From Schizophyllum amplum (taxonomy: Eukaryota; Basidiomycota; Agaricomycetes; Agaricales; Schizophyllaceae), in the NCBI GenBank assembly GCA_007026445.1, contig VDMD01000104.1, positions 1 to 64,000 of the forward strand: a stretch of DNA of 64,000 nt, read 5' to 3'. The stretch's first letter is position 1, and each line of letters opens with the position of its first letter. Positions 22,716 to 33,979 of the stretch are shown here, one piece after another. Under the pieces are notes generated by a model, which searched no databases, had not been told where the DNA came from, and worked only from the letters and a program-made list of their open reading frames with translations. The translations under genes and the position numbers were made by a program.

Positions 22716-23914
22716 CTGCCGGGCGCAGGGCCACAGACTTCGTGCAGCTTGAGATTGCGGATAGGAGGTGCCGACTGTTTGAGGATGTGCCGGAGTGAAG
22801 CACAGATAGGTCGGCTGGGTCTGGCAAAGTCGCGTATAATGATTGTCTCAAGTACGGGAGTATCCATGTGAGGGAGAATGCAAGGTGCGTCGTACCTCAG
22901 ATCCACAGCGAGCAGCGCTGGGAAGAGGATGGGCTGGCCTCCTGCAGGCGAGTTAGTCGTATTACGTTTCCCTCGATGCGACAGAACTAATCGCTGGAGC
23001 GATGCAGCGCAGCCTTGCAGAATCGGGATGATGTACTCTTCTGAGGAGAAGAGATGATGGTTGACGAGGCACAGCTTGGTGAGACGCGGAAGAGAGGGCA
23101 TGAAGATATGAGATGGGATTCTGTTCGGAGCAAGGTGTAGGAACAATGATTGCAGGGCACGCGCGTGATAAAGAAAGTGGAGCGCCTGAGACGCGTCATC
23201 ACCAGAGACGACGAGATCGGCACGGACGAGTGAGGCCAGATCGGGTGTCGCGTATGGCGGTCGAGGGGCTTCTTCGAAGTGAAGGCAAATCTGGCCCCAT
23301 CTCATGGTATGTTCCTTCGGTAGCGCAAGCAAATGCTGCAGGCGAGCGCTCGCGGTGACGTCCGGTGGCTGGTAGACATGCAGCAAAAGCCCATTGGATA
23401 GCTCTGCGTGCATGTTAAGAAGCTTCTCCAGGGATGCCGGTGTAGCCATTGTAAAATCGACGCAAGTCCAGAGGTTTCGCGTAGCACGCGCAGTCTCGCG
23501 CCAGATCGTGCAAACGGCAGCGACGTCCCGAGCAGGGAACGCTCGTTTGTGCGGCGGATGGCTGCATACGGCGAGCGTGAATACCTCCGAGAGTATCTCG
23601 GTCGGAAGCCTCCGGACTGGTGCGAGCATAGATCGTGCAACTCGAAGCTGAGTGTTCACTTCTTCGCGCAGGATATGAAGTCGCTGGATTTCTGCATCGA
23701 TGCGCTGCCCTTCGGCGAGTAGACTTGAGACGCAGGAGTATGATGGAGCTGTTTCCTGAGCTGTAGGAAATGGCCCTGTCCGTAGGCGGTCTACGCTAGC
23801 GACCGATAAGGCGTGCGCGAGCAGCGTGCTTGCGCGTTCCAGACGCGGCATCGCTGTACATAAATCCAGTTGAGCCTTTTCAATATGACTCAAGCTACAG
23901 ATACACGCACGCAT
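22373..23914 (-). CDS. F-box/LRR-like protein
   Basis: The open frame extends upstream to 24223, but the first part looks like untranslated DNA. I take the ATG at 23914 (513 residues), and one at about 23851 (MPRLERAS) is also possible. The F-box is LPTEILSEVFTLAV, preceded by a short helical stretch and followed by the characteristic VCTIWRETARATRNLWTCVD block. About 300 residues of leucine-rich, LRR-like sequence follow, with an acidic end (DLKDDPIDLEG). By family it would be a substrate receptor of an SCF ubiquitin ligase, with unknown target. This is the only intact member of the direct duplication; the other copy keeps only the last 330 bp. Confidence 0.75.
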   Translation of the reverse strand: MRACICSLSHIEKAQLDLCTAMPRLERASTLLAHALSVASVDRLRTGPFPTAQETAPSYSCVSSLLAEGQRIDAEIQRLHILREEVNTQLRVARSMLAPVRRLPTEILSEVFTLAVCSHPPHKRAFPARDVAAVCTIWRETARATRNLWTCVDFTMATPASLEKLLNMHAELSNGLLLHVYQPPDVTASARLQHLLALPKEHTMRWGQICLHFEEAPRPPYATPDLASLVRADLVVSGDDASQALHFLYHARALQSLFLHLAPNRIPSHIFMPSLPRLTKLCLVNHHLFSSEEYIIPILQGCAASLQRLVLSHRGKRNTTNSPAGGQPILFPALLAVDLRYDAPCILPHMDTPVLETIIIRDFARPSRPICASLRHILKQSAPPIRNLKLHEVCGPAPGSEDFISCLEHLDGLTTLIVSDSLDGRPMMTWVVLARMTCSDHRQPILPALTTLSLHHGRTDHRVPEKLERVLRVMLRSRSSRRVVHGCTVEALQHVETDLKDDPIDLEGGSTDA

Positions 23915-24422
23915 TTCCTGATGTGAAGCTATCATAGCTCTCCTCAGAAAGCAGGAGCCGGTAGGAAGCAGGATCTGCAAATTGATGGCAAGACCACGCC
24001 ACATCACGCCACAAACTCCGGCGAGCGCCGAGATGATCACGCGACATTGCCCAGCCGCGCGCTTTAAGTTTTCGACTATGCATTCTTCATCATGAGCCTG
24101 AGATCTACGCCGATCCTTCGACGTGCTATCCTGGCAGAGAATGTTTGGATCTCCAAGACACCTAATTGAACGCTTGACTCGAATACATTCAACTGCTGGA
24201 GCCCCCCCTTTGTTCGCATTCATGCCTGGATCCTTAACAAGTCACAATGGGGGTCACAATGAGTTCACAAACTCACCACAGTAATGCATGTGTCTTATGG
24301 CTCAATATGATATGCTCTACCGTATAAGTAGGTACACCCTAATTGCGCTTTCCGTTGTCTGCTCACCGCATCGCCCAGACTTGCATCGGCATTGTTTGGC
24401 TAGGAAATCGCTCCTCAGCGTC

Positions 24423-25344
24423 ATGAAGAACAACACCACCATCATCACCTACGAGGAAGGCCTCGAGCGCGAGCGTATCAGGCGTGAGGACGCCGCGCGC
24501 CGCGAGCACGCAGAGGCCGAGCGCCTCGAACGGGAGAAGACCGCAGCCCATGACTTAGCCATGCTGCGAGAACACCAAGCCGAGAGCGAGCGCCTCCTCC
24601 TCGCCACAGGCTCTACGCGCCCTCTCAGTCCTGCTCCTTATGGCAGCGTGTACCCCCGACACTACTGGAACGGCACGTTCTTCGAGCACATCCGCACCCC
24701 GGCCCCACAGCATCGCCGGGACAAGCCTCTCCCTCCACTCCCGGCTGAAAACGCCGTCGCCGAAGAGTCTCATCCTACTCAGAGCGGCGAAATCAGCGAC
24801 CTCCGCCGCTCCAACTCGTCCTCCTCCACCCGTCCAAGCCCGGTGACGTGGAGCAACGCCCGTTCCCACCACTCGAGGGAGGTGTACTTGTACAGGGACG
24901 CGCTGGACCCTGCAGCGCGAGTCGAGTACGACAGGCGGTGTCGGGAGCGCGCGTGGCGCGCCGATGGTGCGCTCGCCGATCTGCAAAGTGAGGAGAACTA
25001 CCGCAACGGGCCGCCCAGCTCTCGTCGCTACTACAGCGAGCGCTCACATCCCGGGCTCAACGAGCGTCTGTTCTCGCTATCGTCAGCTACTCTTGTGTCT
25101 CGGCCGTCGACGCGTGGTCGCCCCTCCACGGATCGGATGCCATCTTCGACGACGCACAAGAACTACTCTCTGCCAGATCTGGTGCTTCCGCAGATTCCGC
25201 CCTTAGCACTCAAGGTATGTGCTCTCGGACATGTGTCTAATCGTTGACTTACGAAAGTCTCTGTTCCAGAAACCTTCGCTTGTAAAGCGCTTCACGAGCC
25301 GCCTTCGCGCAATCAGCTCCGCGCACAATACCAAGAAGATCTAG
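24423..25344 (+). CDS. Two-exon gene, SxPDL/basic-tail family
   Basis: Exons 24423-25214 and 25270-25344 with a 55-nt GTATGT...CAG phase-0 intron give 288 residues. I use the ATG at 24423, where the frame becomes rich in charged helical sequence (EEGLERERIRREDAARREHA, a likely coiled coil). The upstream extension to 24288 is weaker. The middle holds RRDKPLPPLP, a proline-rich candidate SH3- or WW-binding site also found in the gene at 38374-39262. Exon 1 ends with HKNYSLPDL, and exon 2 is only KPSLVKRFTSRLRAISS plus a few residues. The arrangement and both motifs match the gene ending at 38374 closely. Unlike its relatives it is on the plus strand. Function unknown. Confidence 0.75.
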
Positions 25345-25454
25345 GACCCTCTTGGTGGGGCAATCACCTCACACAACCTCTATACGACTTTCATCTGTTC
25401 ACGACATCTGCATCACGTTTTCCTCCATTTGTACATCATCGCTACTACCGCACG

Positions 25455-25572
25455 CCTTTGACTTCCGCACACTCATTATATCGCATCTCGCCACACTCAT
25501 TGCCTCACATCTCGCCACACTCATTCACTCGCATCTCTCCGCACACTCATAGCTTCGTAATTCGCATATCCT
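25455..25572. repeat. Tandem repeat of about 27 bp
   Basis: Four imperfect copies containing TCTCGCCACACTCATT, in the 3' flank of the preceding gene. Confidence 0.75.
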
Positions 25573-25871
25573 TGTACGCATCGATAGCTCGCAAGACCAC
25601 ATGCCTTCAATCAGTCTGTTCCCGCGACTGTATTTGGATATGCACTGCGTAGGCGGACTTGCGAAAGAGAACAGTAGCACGCGCCGCGCTGTCGATTCGT
25701 CTCGAGCGCCTGCGAACGCGTTCGCTCCCTCACCAAGTCGGAGCGCATCGCGAGTCTGACACAGCAAATTGTATTTCTTGCTGTTCTTGTTTGGCGAGAT
25801 CGTCTGCGCCCTTGAGACAGTCAGACGGCACGCATTAACAAGTTTGTCATATCATATCTAGCCATTTCTAC

Positions 25872-26460
25872 CTACAGATCCAATGTCTCGTCGACTTTGA
25901 TCACCTCGAGCGCGACCACTTCCCTTCCCTGTACGACGCGGGCTATCTTCCGTGAGCAGATCATGACAGTCAGCCAGTCACGCTGGGCTTCGCGGATCTT
26001 TTCTGGGAGCTTGTGAGTGCCGAGAGACAGCTCAAGGGAACGCAGACTCGGAATCTTCGGTTGTACTCCCTCTGGCACTGTGAGCCCGCGCCAGAGCACG
26101 AACATCGTGCTCAAGTGCGCTCCATACCATGCCATCCATATAGTATTATCTGCGCAGTGCACTCGATTTTGAGCTCCTGCAGCTCAACCATCAACGCCAA
26201 GCATGCAAGGAGCGTGAAGCTGGCGTCCTCTGAGTCGTTCAAGTGGTGTTTTTTCCTCTATGGAGAGGCGGCGTAGATGTCTGAGCGGCGACGCGGAAGG
26301 GAAAATGAGAAATGCCAACAGGCACGTGTACTGATATTCGCCTTCTTCGCCCCTGTTAAGTACTGTCGATCAAGGCGATATTGCGAAAGTTGAGCGCGTT
26401 GATGTACTGGAGCAACATGAACGCGTGAACGCTGAGCTCGATACTCCTAAGAGCAGGAAA
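25872..26460 (-). pseudogene. 3' remnant of an F-box gene
   Basis: The minus frame WMAWYGAHLSTMFVLWRGLT...EVVALEVIKVDETLDL is nearly the same as the end of the F-box gene at 61749-63253. Only about the last third remains; the F-box is missing, and the junction near 26460 runs directly into the DAQDEQ-family copy. Confidence 0.75.
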
Positions 26461-26532
26461 TTTGTATTGCCATCTAAAAAGTCGAACGGAACTATTCATT
26501 CGTCGAGAGAGCTCACTCGCCCGACGCCTCTC

Positions 26533-28330
26533 TCAGTACATAGGCTCAAACGTCCTCCACCAGCGTAGCGTTGTACACCACATCCCCTCCCGGCGCACCG
26601 GCCTACGCGTCCCGTTCCCTGCCCATCGGCATCTGCATCCTCTCCCCGTTCGTCGACCAGCGAGCGCGCCCTCCAGCTGATGGAACACCAATCTCTGGAT
26701 CATGTAGAACTGGCGAGTCCTTGCGCGTAGTCGCGTGGAAACCGGGCGCGGAATGAGAAGCCGGACGCGGGACGCCGAAGTGGCCCTTCTACGTCCAGTG
26801 TCGGTCGCCGGACGCGCGCTGAATGAAGATTGCCACGCGCGCCGAATGGGCGTTGTACGCGCGAGCGGAACCTCGGCGTGCAACGAACGTTGCCTTGTCC
26901 ATGGACGAGGCTGAATGGGACGAAGGCATTGGCAAATCCATAAGGGTGGCGCGTGAACATAGTCGGAAGAGCGCGGGGACATCGTCGTGACAACCAATCT
27001 GACGGCCATGAGCATGATGACGATGGTAAAGACGACGAGGGCGGTGTCCAGGGAAGACGGTCGTATATGGGCTTTCAGAGGTACCGGATCCTTGCCATCG
27101 ACGCGGTACGATCGGGGAGATGTCATGCCCATGCGAGCTGAAACGACCGCGACGCGAGATACGAGGGACTTGAATTCGATCGCATAGTCGCGGACAGGGT
27201 AGGCTTGCTCGTCTTGTGCGTCCGGTATGAAAAATGAAAAGTGACTGTGCATGGCCTGGTTAGGAAGGGAGACAAGTGGAGAGAGCCGAGACGTACATGC
27301 GCGGGATCGCTCGAACGTATGCTCGAGAACGACGAGGTTAGCGTTGGATGGAGACGACCATAGGTAGACTTGAAGAGGGAACTGGGTCTTGATATGGATA
27401 AAGGTTGGTCGGCGCCGCATGCCTGCGGGACTTGCATTGTCGGCTGCGCGGCTGAGAATCATCGTCCGAGCGTGCAGGACATGTAAAGAAGAAAGTCGCT
27501 GTGACCATGTCCTAGATGCCGCAGAGAAGACGTAGAATTTGAGAATGTAGTCAGAGAAGGAGAAAGATGGAGTATAAGAGGACGCACACATGCACCACGC
27601 CCGCGCGCGTGACGAGAAAACTTGCGCTCTTGAGCCGTCAGACAGTGGGAGCCTGTGTACTTGTAACTGAAGCGCCGTCTTTTCTTGAGGCGGAGGAGGT
27701 CGTGAGGCGGTCCTGAAGCGAGGGGGGGGGGCGTTTATTGACGATTAGGAAGCCCGAGGTGTCGAGGCCTTCGACGACATGATATTGTTCTGATACGCGT
27801 CAGCAAGCTGCACTCGGCAGGATACTTCATGCAACGCACCTCGTAGATGGAGAGTATAACCCGTGCCAATATTCTGCCCGCCCTTCGCCAAACAAGACGC
27901 CGATCGCGGGTCCATGAGGCCGCGCGAGCTGGACACGCGCGCCATACAGGTGCAAGTCATTCAGACGTTCTCTAAGCTGCCCCTCCTGCGCATACAGGAA
28001 GCGCAGTCTGGCAGTCTGAGGGAAGAGGTAAAGCCAGAGTCAAGCGCTCGATCAACCAGTCCGCGGTCGCCGTTGAAGCTGTGGAGCGTCGAGGATGAGC
28101 TTCGAGAACGTCGTAGCATAGCCCGCGCCATTCGGGTCACTGTAGCACTGAAGCTCTTCGACTGACGCCGTCCGGGGGAGGCGCGACCGAAGGAGCAGCA
28201 TGATGGGGAGACACAAGAGAACAATGGCCTGGCCAAATCGAGTAATCGTCGAATCCAAATGGAACCAAACACGAATGTTATTGTTCGTCGATCCCCTTGG
28301 CTTTCTTCGACACTGTTTGCGCCTTCAATC
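26533..28330 (-). pseudogene. DAQDEQ-family gene, left copy, probably broken
   Basis: The clearest exon reads IPDAQDEQAYPVRDYAIEFK, then SPRSYRVDGKDPVPL, then a hydrophobic, probably membrane-spanning stretch LDTALVVFTIVIMLMAVRLV. It is preceded by a convincing 52-nt intron (GTACGTCTC...CTAACC...CACAG) that is conserved in the right copy at about 60.68-60.73 kb. An upstream intron starts GTGCGTCC. Compared with the right copy, the start of the exon differs by a number of bases that is not a multiple of three, so one copy is out of frame. A second block (27745-28330) resembles 59690-60180. I do not recognise the family; the true exon set is uncertain. Confidence 0.45.
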
Positions 28331-28361
28331 ATATCGTATCATATACATTCCCAGACCTTTG

Positions 28362-29861
28362 TTATCCTGTCACGCTAAGTCGACTCAATATACTAGAGTC
28401 TCGTCCACGGTCCACCTCGACACGTTCGAGCGCGACCACTTGCCTTCCCTGCACGACGCGTGCTCTCTTCCGCGACAGAGCCATCACAGTCAGGGAGTCA
28501 TGTTGCTCTCTCCGTTGCTGGTCTGTGAGCCACTCTGTGCCGAGATACAACCTGAGCACAAGCAGGTTCGGCAGGACCGGTCGCCTGCCTTCGCGCACCG
28601 TAAGTCCGGTCCACAGCGTGAGCGACATGTCCTCGCCCATCCAATCAGGGTAACCGAACGCGAACGTGCTCTGGGCCGAACACGACACATCGAGCTCCTG
28701 CAGCTCATCCATCAGCTCCAAACATCGAAGCAGTCCCTCGCTTGTCTCCTCGTCGAAGGCGTGGTAGGTTTCCATCAGGCGGAGGCGACGCAGATGCGTG
28801 AGAGGTGACGATGGAAGCGTTAGGAAAGTCAGCAGGCGACCGTACGGCAGACCGTTCCGAGCTTCTGTATCAATGAAGATGATCTCGCTAATCTTTGGCG
28901 CGTTGAGGTACGAGAACAACATGAACGCGTGACGGCTAAGCTCGATGCTCCCAAGAACAGGAAGTTGGATCGGATCTATAACCCCTTCCAACGTAGAGGA
29001 CCGGATGTCGTCGTCAAACGCACAAATGAGGTCCTCGAGGGTCGCCTGGTACTGAGCAAGTGTGGCGACAAGCGGCCTCAGGTGGCATATGTCGTCTAGG
29101 TCGAGGTGCAATCTCGCGAGTTGCCACGAGGACGGAAGCTTGGTTGGCTCGTGATATATGGTTTCCATCGCATTGAGGCGCACCTGCCTCAGCGAGGGTG
29201 CATTGGCGAGAAACTCGAATGTGCCCGCTTCGTTGTCGACCAGCGAGTTGATCGAAAGACTGGCGTCCCGCAGGCGCGCGAAATGGTGGCCCGGCGCGAT
29301 CGAGCAGAAGTCCTTGAAGAACCCACCGAGCGATATCGACTCCCATCGCGGCGCATGAGGAAGAATACCAGCGATCACTGCTGGAAGATGCCTCGCCGCC
29401 GTGCATACAATCTCTAGGCCGTGTTTGCGAGAGCGCGAGATACATGTGCGGACATACGCATCGAGATGCCGAGTCTGTTCATCGACATGAATTCGAGACC
29501 ACAGCCGCGGCGTAGCGAGCGCGGCGGCGCGCCAGGAGACGCAGACGCACGCGACGGTGGTGGCAATGAGGTGCGCGGCGTAGTTCCTTCCCTCTTTCTG
29601 GCTATTGTATCCCAGGAGATTGGACTCTGTGAGGTGGACGAAGATCTCTGAGAGGAGTTCTGGTGGGAGCCGATGCACAGGCGCCGCGCACTCTACTGCA
29701 ACCTGCCGGCGGAGCGCGCTTTCTGCATTGATGTTCTTGATCCGTATTCCGAGCTGCGGCGAGTATCTTTCGCTAGTCGAGATCTTCTCAGAGGCCGAAA
29801 CAAAGCCCTCGGTGTGGGGGGTCGTGTCTGTACGGGCGAGCGCGCTTTTCGGCGGAGACAT
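28362..29861 (-). CDS. F-box/LRR-like protein (left inverted-repeat copy)
   Basis: One exon of 499 residues from ATG 29861, chosen because the paralogue starts at the matching place (58156). The F-box, RLPPELLSEIFVHLTESN, begins near residue 64 after a variable N-terminus. It is followed by the VCVSWRAAALATPRLWSRI block and about 330 residues of leucine-rich sequence. From about residue 160 onward it is almost identical to the copy at 58156-59949, whereas the first 150 residues differ at many positions. Its frame stays open to the family's normal end (ARVVQGRQVVALERVEVD), which the other copy loses by a frameshift. Predicted SCF substrate receptor, target unknown. Confidence 0.8.
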   Translation of the reverse strand: MSPPKSALARTDTTPHTEGFVSASEKISTSERYSPQLGIRIKNINAESALRRQVAVECAAPVHRLPPELLSEIFVHLTESNLLGYNSQKEGRNYAAHLIATTVACVCVSWRAAALATPRLWSRIHVDEQTRHLDAYVRTCISRSRKHGLEIVCTAARHLPAVIAGILPHAPRWESISLGGFFKDFCSIAPGHHFARLRDASLSINSLVDNEAGTFEFLANAPSLRQVRLNAMETIYHEPTKLPSSWQLARLHLDLDDICHLRPLVATLAQYQATLEDLICAFDDDIRSSTLEGVIDPIQLPVLGSIELSRHAFMLFSYLNAPKISEIIFIDTEARNGLPYGRLLTFLTLPSSPLTHLRRLRLMETYHAFDEETSEGLLRCLELMDELQELDVSCSAQSTFAFGYPDWMGEDMSLTLWTGLTVREGRRPVLPNLLVLRLYLGTEWLTDQQRREQHDSLTVMALSRKRARVVQGRQVVALERVEVDRGRDSSILSRLSVTG

Positions 29862-30110
29862 GGTGTCGTGGGCTGCCCGTAGCGTCAGTGAGGGCACTGA
29901 TCTAGTAGTCAAGTCGAGAAGGGAAAAGCGCCTGGACTTACGGACACCTTCGCAACTCGAGTCGAATATCGACGACGTGAAAGAGAATGAAGACCGTCGA
30001 GCGGACGCGTGTTCGTCATGCGGCAGATGCCGTCGTCGCGTGAGCAAGTTCGAACCCTCACCTGCGAGGTAAGCACATAAGCAAGCCGGGCCATGCCAAT
30101 GATAGGAAGA

Positions 30111-30834
30111 GGGAGTCAATCCGAATCATAGGTCGGTGATTGACGGAGAAGTGAGAGAATGAGGGAAAAAGACGATGGACATGGACAGCTCAGACGCCAT
30201 TTCACAGATGTCGAGCTCTCTGCCAACTCCGCGTGTGCATGCCAGAGGCGCCGGAGGGGCACTTTCCAATACGATGATATGAAAAGTATCGAATTTTCCA
30301 GCTCGCGCGAACGTTCCCCACGATCCCGTGCACATATTATCTTCGTGAGATAGATACGAATGAGGCCAAACACATAATGTGCAAGTACAGTACAAATAAC
30401 GATATGTCGAGGTCCGGAGAGTAAGATCATCATACACTGCGGCCGAGTCTTGTCGTAAACATCTGCCAGCCCTCCTGTCGAGGGCCGTTATACCCCTCGG
30501 TCACCAACAGAGGCGACGACAAGTCTGTAGCCGATTAGACGCGTTGCCCTCAGAGGAGGAATAAAGGGGCGAGTATCTAACGTAGAAAGTAGAGAGTAAC
30601 AGAGGAGGTTGGCGCGTAATGTAGGATGTGGAGAGTAATGTAGGATGCGGCGAAGAAAGGATGGAAACGACGACACACTGTTCGGATAGAAGGTGGTGAG
30701 TGGTTTAGAAGTGGCAAAGAGACGAAGATCGGCGAGAACAGAAGCCAGCCGACGAAAGAGGAAGGCGGCGAACGATGGACGAAAGCAGCAAGCAATGAAG
30801 AAAATGGCGACCAGCGACCATCCTGTCCAAATGC
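30111..30834. other. Intergenic, nothing recognised
   Basis: No domain or repeat stands out, apart from a purine-rich stretch near 30600-30790 that is probably the 3' flank of the next gene. Confidence 0.45.
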
Positions 30835-31592
30835 TCACCAGGCGTAGGCCTCGCTCTCGTAGCTGATGCGCCGCTTGCGTTTGCCCGGCTGCACCTTCTC
30901 GTTGCCCTGCTTCACCTTTCCAACACGCTTCGAAGCCTTGCCTTTGTCCGCACCCTTGTCCACGCTCCGCTTGGACTTGATGCGAAACATGGCCGCGACA
31001 CGATCGACCAGCGTCTGCTTACGCGAACGTTTGGTCGAGTTCCCCTACGGCACGAGTCAGATACACGCCTTGGACACAAAACCTAGACACTCACATAGAT
31101 ATCCAGAACGCGCGCAGCCTTTGGCGCGCGCTCCTCCTTGGGCACGTAGAATCCACGCGGCATCTCGCGTCGCAAGTCCGGCGTGGACCGCACGTGCAAG
31201 ACCTCGCCGTAGGGACCCGGCATCGCCGCTTCATCCGAGAGCCCAGCCGGCAGTCGTCGCGCAGGCTGCACGACATCGTACTCCGAGCGCGCGAAGTAGC
31301 GCGCCCGATCACCGTAAGTTCGCAGCCCCGCATGGCCGATGCTCTCGAGGAATTCTTCAAACGGAGGTCGATCGGGGGAGATGGGTCGAACGGAGTGATC
31401 GCCGTGAGAGGTCGCGCGCGAGCGGAGTGAGCGGTTCTGCAGCCCGGAGACGTGGCGGTCGCGCGCGTAGTGGAGCTCCGCGGCAATCGAAGCGCGCTCG
31501 TGCATGGCGCGCTTGAGCGCGGGCTTGTACTCGATGACAAGGGGGTCTTGCGGCGGCTGAATCCGCGGGCGCTTGTATTGCTCGACAGGCAT
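30835..31592 (-). CDS. Two-exon gene, SxPDL/basic-tail family
   Basis: Exons 31592-31095 and 31044-30835 with a 50-nt GTGAGT...TAG phase-0 intron give 235 residues from ATG 31592 (MPVEQYKRPRIQPPQDP). Exon 1 is charged and disordered, with LHVRSTPDLRREMPRGFY and the exon end KAARVLDIY. The same exon end, in the form AEKILDVY, occurs in the neighbour at 33980-34590. Exon 2 is basic throughout and contains RKQTLVDRVAAMF followed by a lysine-rich tail, suggestive of a nuclear or nucleic-acid- or membrane-binding segment. No known domain. The neighbouring WD40 gene starts about 500 bp away and diverges from it. Confidence 0.75.
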
Positions 31593-32090
31593 GGCGGTGG
31601 GAAGTCGCTGGAAGGTCAACGCAGCGTAATGTCAAGGAAAGTGATGATGATGAGGATCTCACGGATGGCAGGGTCCTGTCCGAACTATATAGGTGGCTTA
31701 CATGCAAGCGGGCGTCCTGAACAAAATCCTAAGAGGTCAGAAACAAGACTGTGGACCCGTCACCTTTGTCAGTAAGGATGACGGTCAAAGCCGTGCCCTT
31801 GAAGGGCCTGACGGTGGCGCAAAGTCACAAAGTCTCCGGTATAGAGCACCAACGAAAAGATAGCGGATACACGAAGAAATTGACCCAATCCTCAGACGCG
31901 AGAAAGTCAACAGTGATAGTCGCGTGAGAGTGAGAAAGTCAGCATCAACACGTGTAAAAGGCAGAAAAAATGTGTTCGGCAATCGCCGCCAACTTTGGAT
32001 CTGCCATCACGGTCACAATCTCCTCTTGACCTTCCACCACGACGCGCTCCTGCATTCGCTGAAGGTGACCACTCTGAGACACTAGCAAAC

Positions 32091-33769
32091 ATGTACGCCA
32101 CTCCAGAGCGACCGACGGCGATGAAGCGCACCGCATCGATGCTTACGCCGTCTGCCACCGCAAACTACGTGAAGCGGTTGCGCACCGCTGGTGGCGCGCT
32201 TTCGCGCAGCCAGAGTATCGACATTCTCCCGTCTGCCACAACCTCCAGGAGTGCCACTCCAGCGCCCGCGGCACCCGCATTCTACGGCAACCCGTCTGAG
32301 GCTCCCCGTCTCCTCGCAGGCCCCGACGAGGCCGGTCTTGCTCTTGTCAGTACCCACGACCACGTGATACGAAGTTGAACTTATCATCTTTCCAGATCCG
32401 CCAATCTCTTGAGGAGGCGAAGCCTCGCGGCCACGCCGTCATCAAGCGATCAGCTTCTTTCTACAGCGCGAGCGAGTGCTCTATTGACGACCCGTTCCCC
32501 ACCTACAAACCGCCCGCGGACCACTGGGACTCGAAGCCGCCTGTCGTCTCCGAGGCCTCTGCGTCCAAGTTCCTTGTGCCCACTGGCGTCGCCTTCGATT
32601 ACACCCCGCCGTCTGCACATAGCCACGGGGATCCCATTCCCCTGACCTGCACATCCGCCGACATCGTCCTTTTCCCCCGCAAGAACCGCATCTACGGCAA
32701 GAACCTCTCGACGTCCGAAGCGCCCTCGCAGCTCGCCAAAATCCCCGAAAAATTCGGCGGCCTCACGCTTCTTGCCGCCGCCACCGCCGATCACCCGCAC
32801 TTGTTCGCCGCCGCAACGGCGAAGAACCAGATCTACATCTACGACGTGAACAAGCCGAACGACGCGCTGCTGTGGTTCAGCGCGGGCGCGGAGGTCGGCG
32901 CGATGGCGTGGAGCCGCACGGTGCTGACGGTCGGTGACGCGAAGGGGCGCATCCGCCACTACGACACGCGCATCACGCCGGCGACGCGGATGAAGGAGCA
33001 GGCGCGCAAGCTGATGCGCCACCAGGCGAAAGTGACCGCGCTCGGGTACCACCGTTTGGGGAACAAGCTCGCGAGCGGGGACGCGGCGGGAAACGTCTTC
33101 GTCTGGGATATCCGCAACCAGCTGATCGCGCCCATGGACGTCGGCGAGTTCGTGCAGCGCAGGAAGAAGATACAACACGATGCGCCCATCTCGGTGAGTC
33201 TCTCAATAGGGATCCACTTCTAGTCCTTACCCGCTCTGCAGGCGATATCATGGAGTCCCTGGGACAGTCAGACGTTCTGCACGGGTGACACGGCAGGCAT
33301 CATCCGTCGCTGGGACGTTACCGACAACACCCCGCGCAAGTCCAACGTCTGCTTCCCGCGCATCACCGACCACAAGCGGCGCGTCGACAAGATCATCTAC
33401 TCGCCAGACCACTGCCGCGAGACGCTGAGCGTACACACGGGCCCTGCACTGGACGGCGCGCTGGAGACCCGGAGGCACGAGGCGCCGAGCGTCGAGCGCG
33501 TCGACGCGAGCAACCGCGATGTGGGGCCGTGGAACGCGCCGCCGGACCGCCCGGATACGAGCAACGCGGTCGTCGTGCACACGGGCGCGCTACGGAAGTA
33601 CTTAGGCACGGTGCCCGTGTCGGCGACGCCGCTCGGCGCATGCGCCCTCGCGTCTATGGGGCGCAAGATCGTGTTCGCCGTCCCGGATACAGGCAAGATC
33701 GAGGTGTGGACGTGCTGGGGTAAGCAGCGGGCGGAGCCGAGGAGGACGTTGTCGATGATGCTGCGTTGA
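32091..33769 (+). CDS. Divergent Cdc20/Fizzy-like WD40-repeat protein
   Basis: Exons 32091-32345, 32396-33193 and 33242-33769 with 50- and 48-nt introns, both phase 0, give about 526 residues. The N-terminal 150 residues are Ser/Thr-rich and unstructured. WD-type blades follow: IYIYDVN, RIRHYDTR, HQAKVTALGYHRLGNKLASG followed by NVFVWDIRNQ, then ISAISWSPWDSQTFCTGD followed by IIRRWDV, then IEVWTCW. The HQAKV...LASG...VWD and AISWSP spacing resembles Cdc20/Cdh1 activators of the anaphase-promoting complex. I see no clear C-box or C-terminal IR pair, so it may be a propeller paralogue without that role. Start at the first ATG of the frame that is not in the promoter-like region; 32109 is an alternative. 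Confidence 0.7.
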
Positions 33770-33979
33770 AATCTTGCACAGTTCTGTCTATGTCTATGGA
33801 GTCTTGTACGAAGTACCGGGTGTATGGTAGTGTACAGGTGTGGATTAGGTAGGTTAGTAGGTAAAACGACGAACAGAATGAATGTACAATCTGATGACAG
33901 GCTTTGTCGAGCGTCAAGCAGCCCAGAACATTAATACAAGCAGCGGCCGCCTAGCGCGTGGATACTCGCCGCCCGTCAT

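Larger units (their letters stand above)
25860..30110 (-). repeat. Left arm of a large inverted segmental duplication
   Basis: In reverse complement the blocks here follow the same order as 57,860-63,260: F-box gene, spacer, DAQDEQ-family gene, second F-box gene. The second F-box gene has lost about 1.2 kb in this arm. Parts such as 28.15-29.35 kb are nearly identical to the other arm, while other parts have diverged strongly. Confidence 0.8.

Noticed and set aside
29862..30119. N-terminal extension of the left F-box gene
   Set aside because: It begins at a non-ATG codon and is not conserved in the right copy, which starts at the position equivalent to 29861.
31593..31619. Upstream start for the gene at 30835-31592
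   Set aside because: The first codon of that extension is TTG, and the ATG at 31592 is the first real start.
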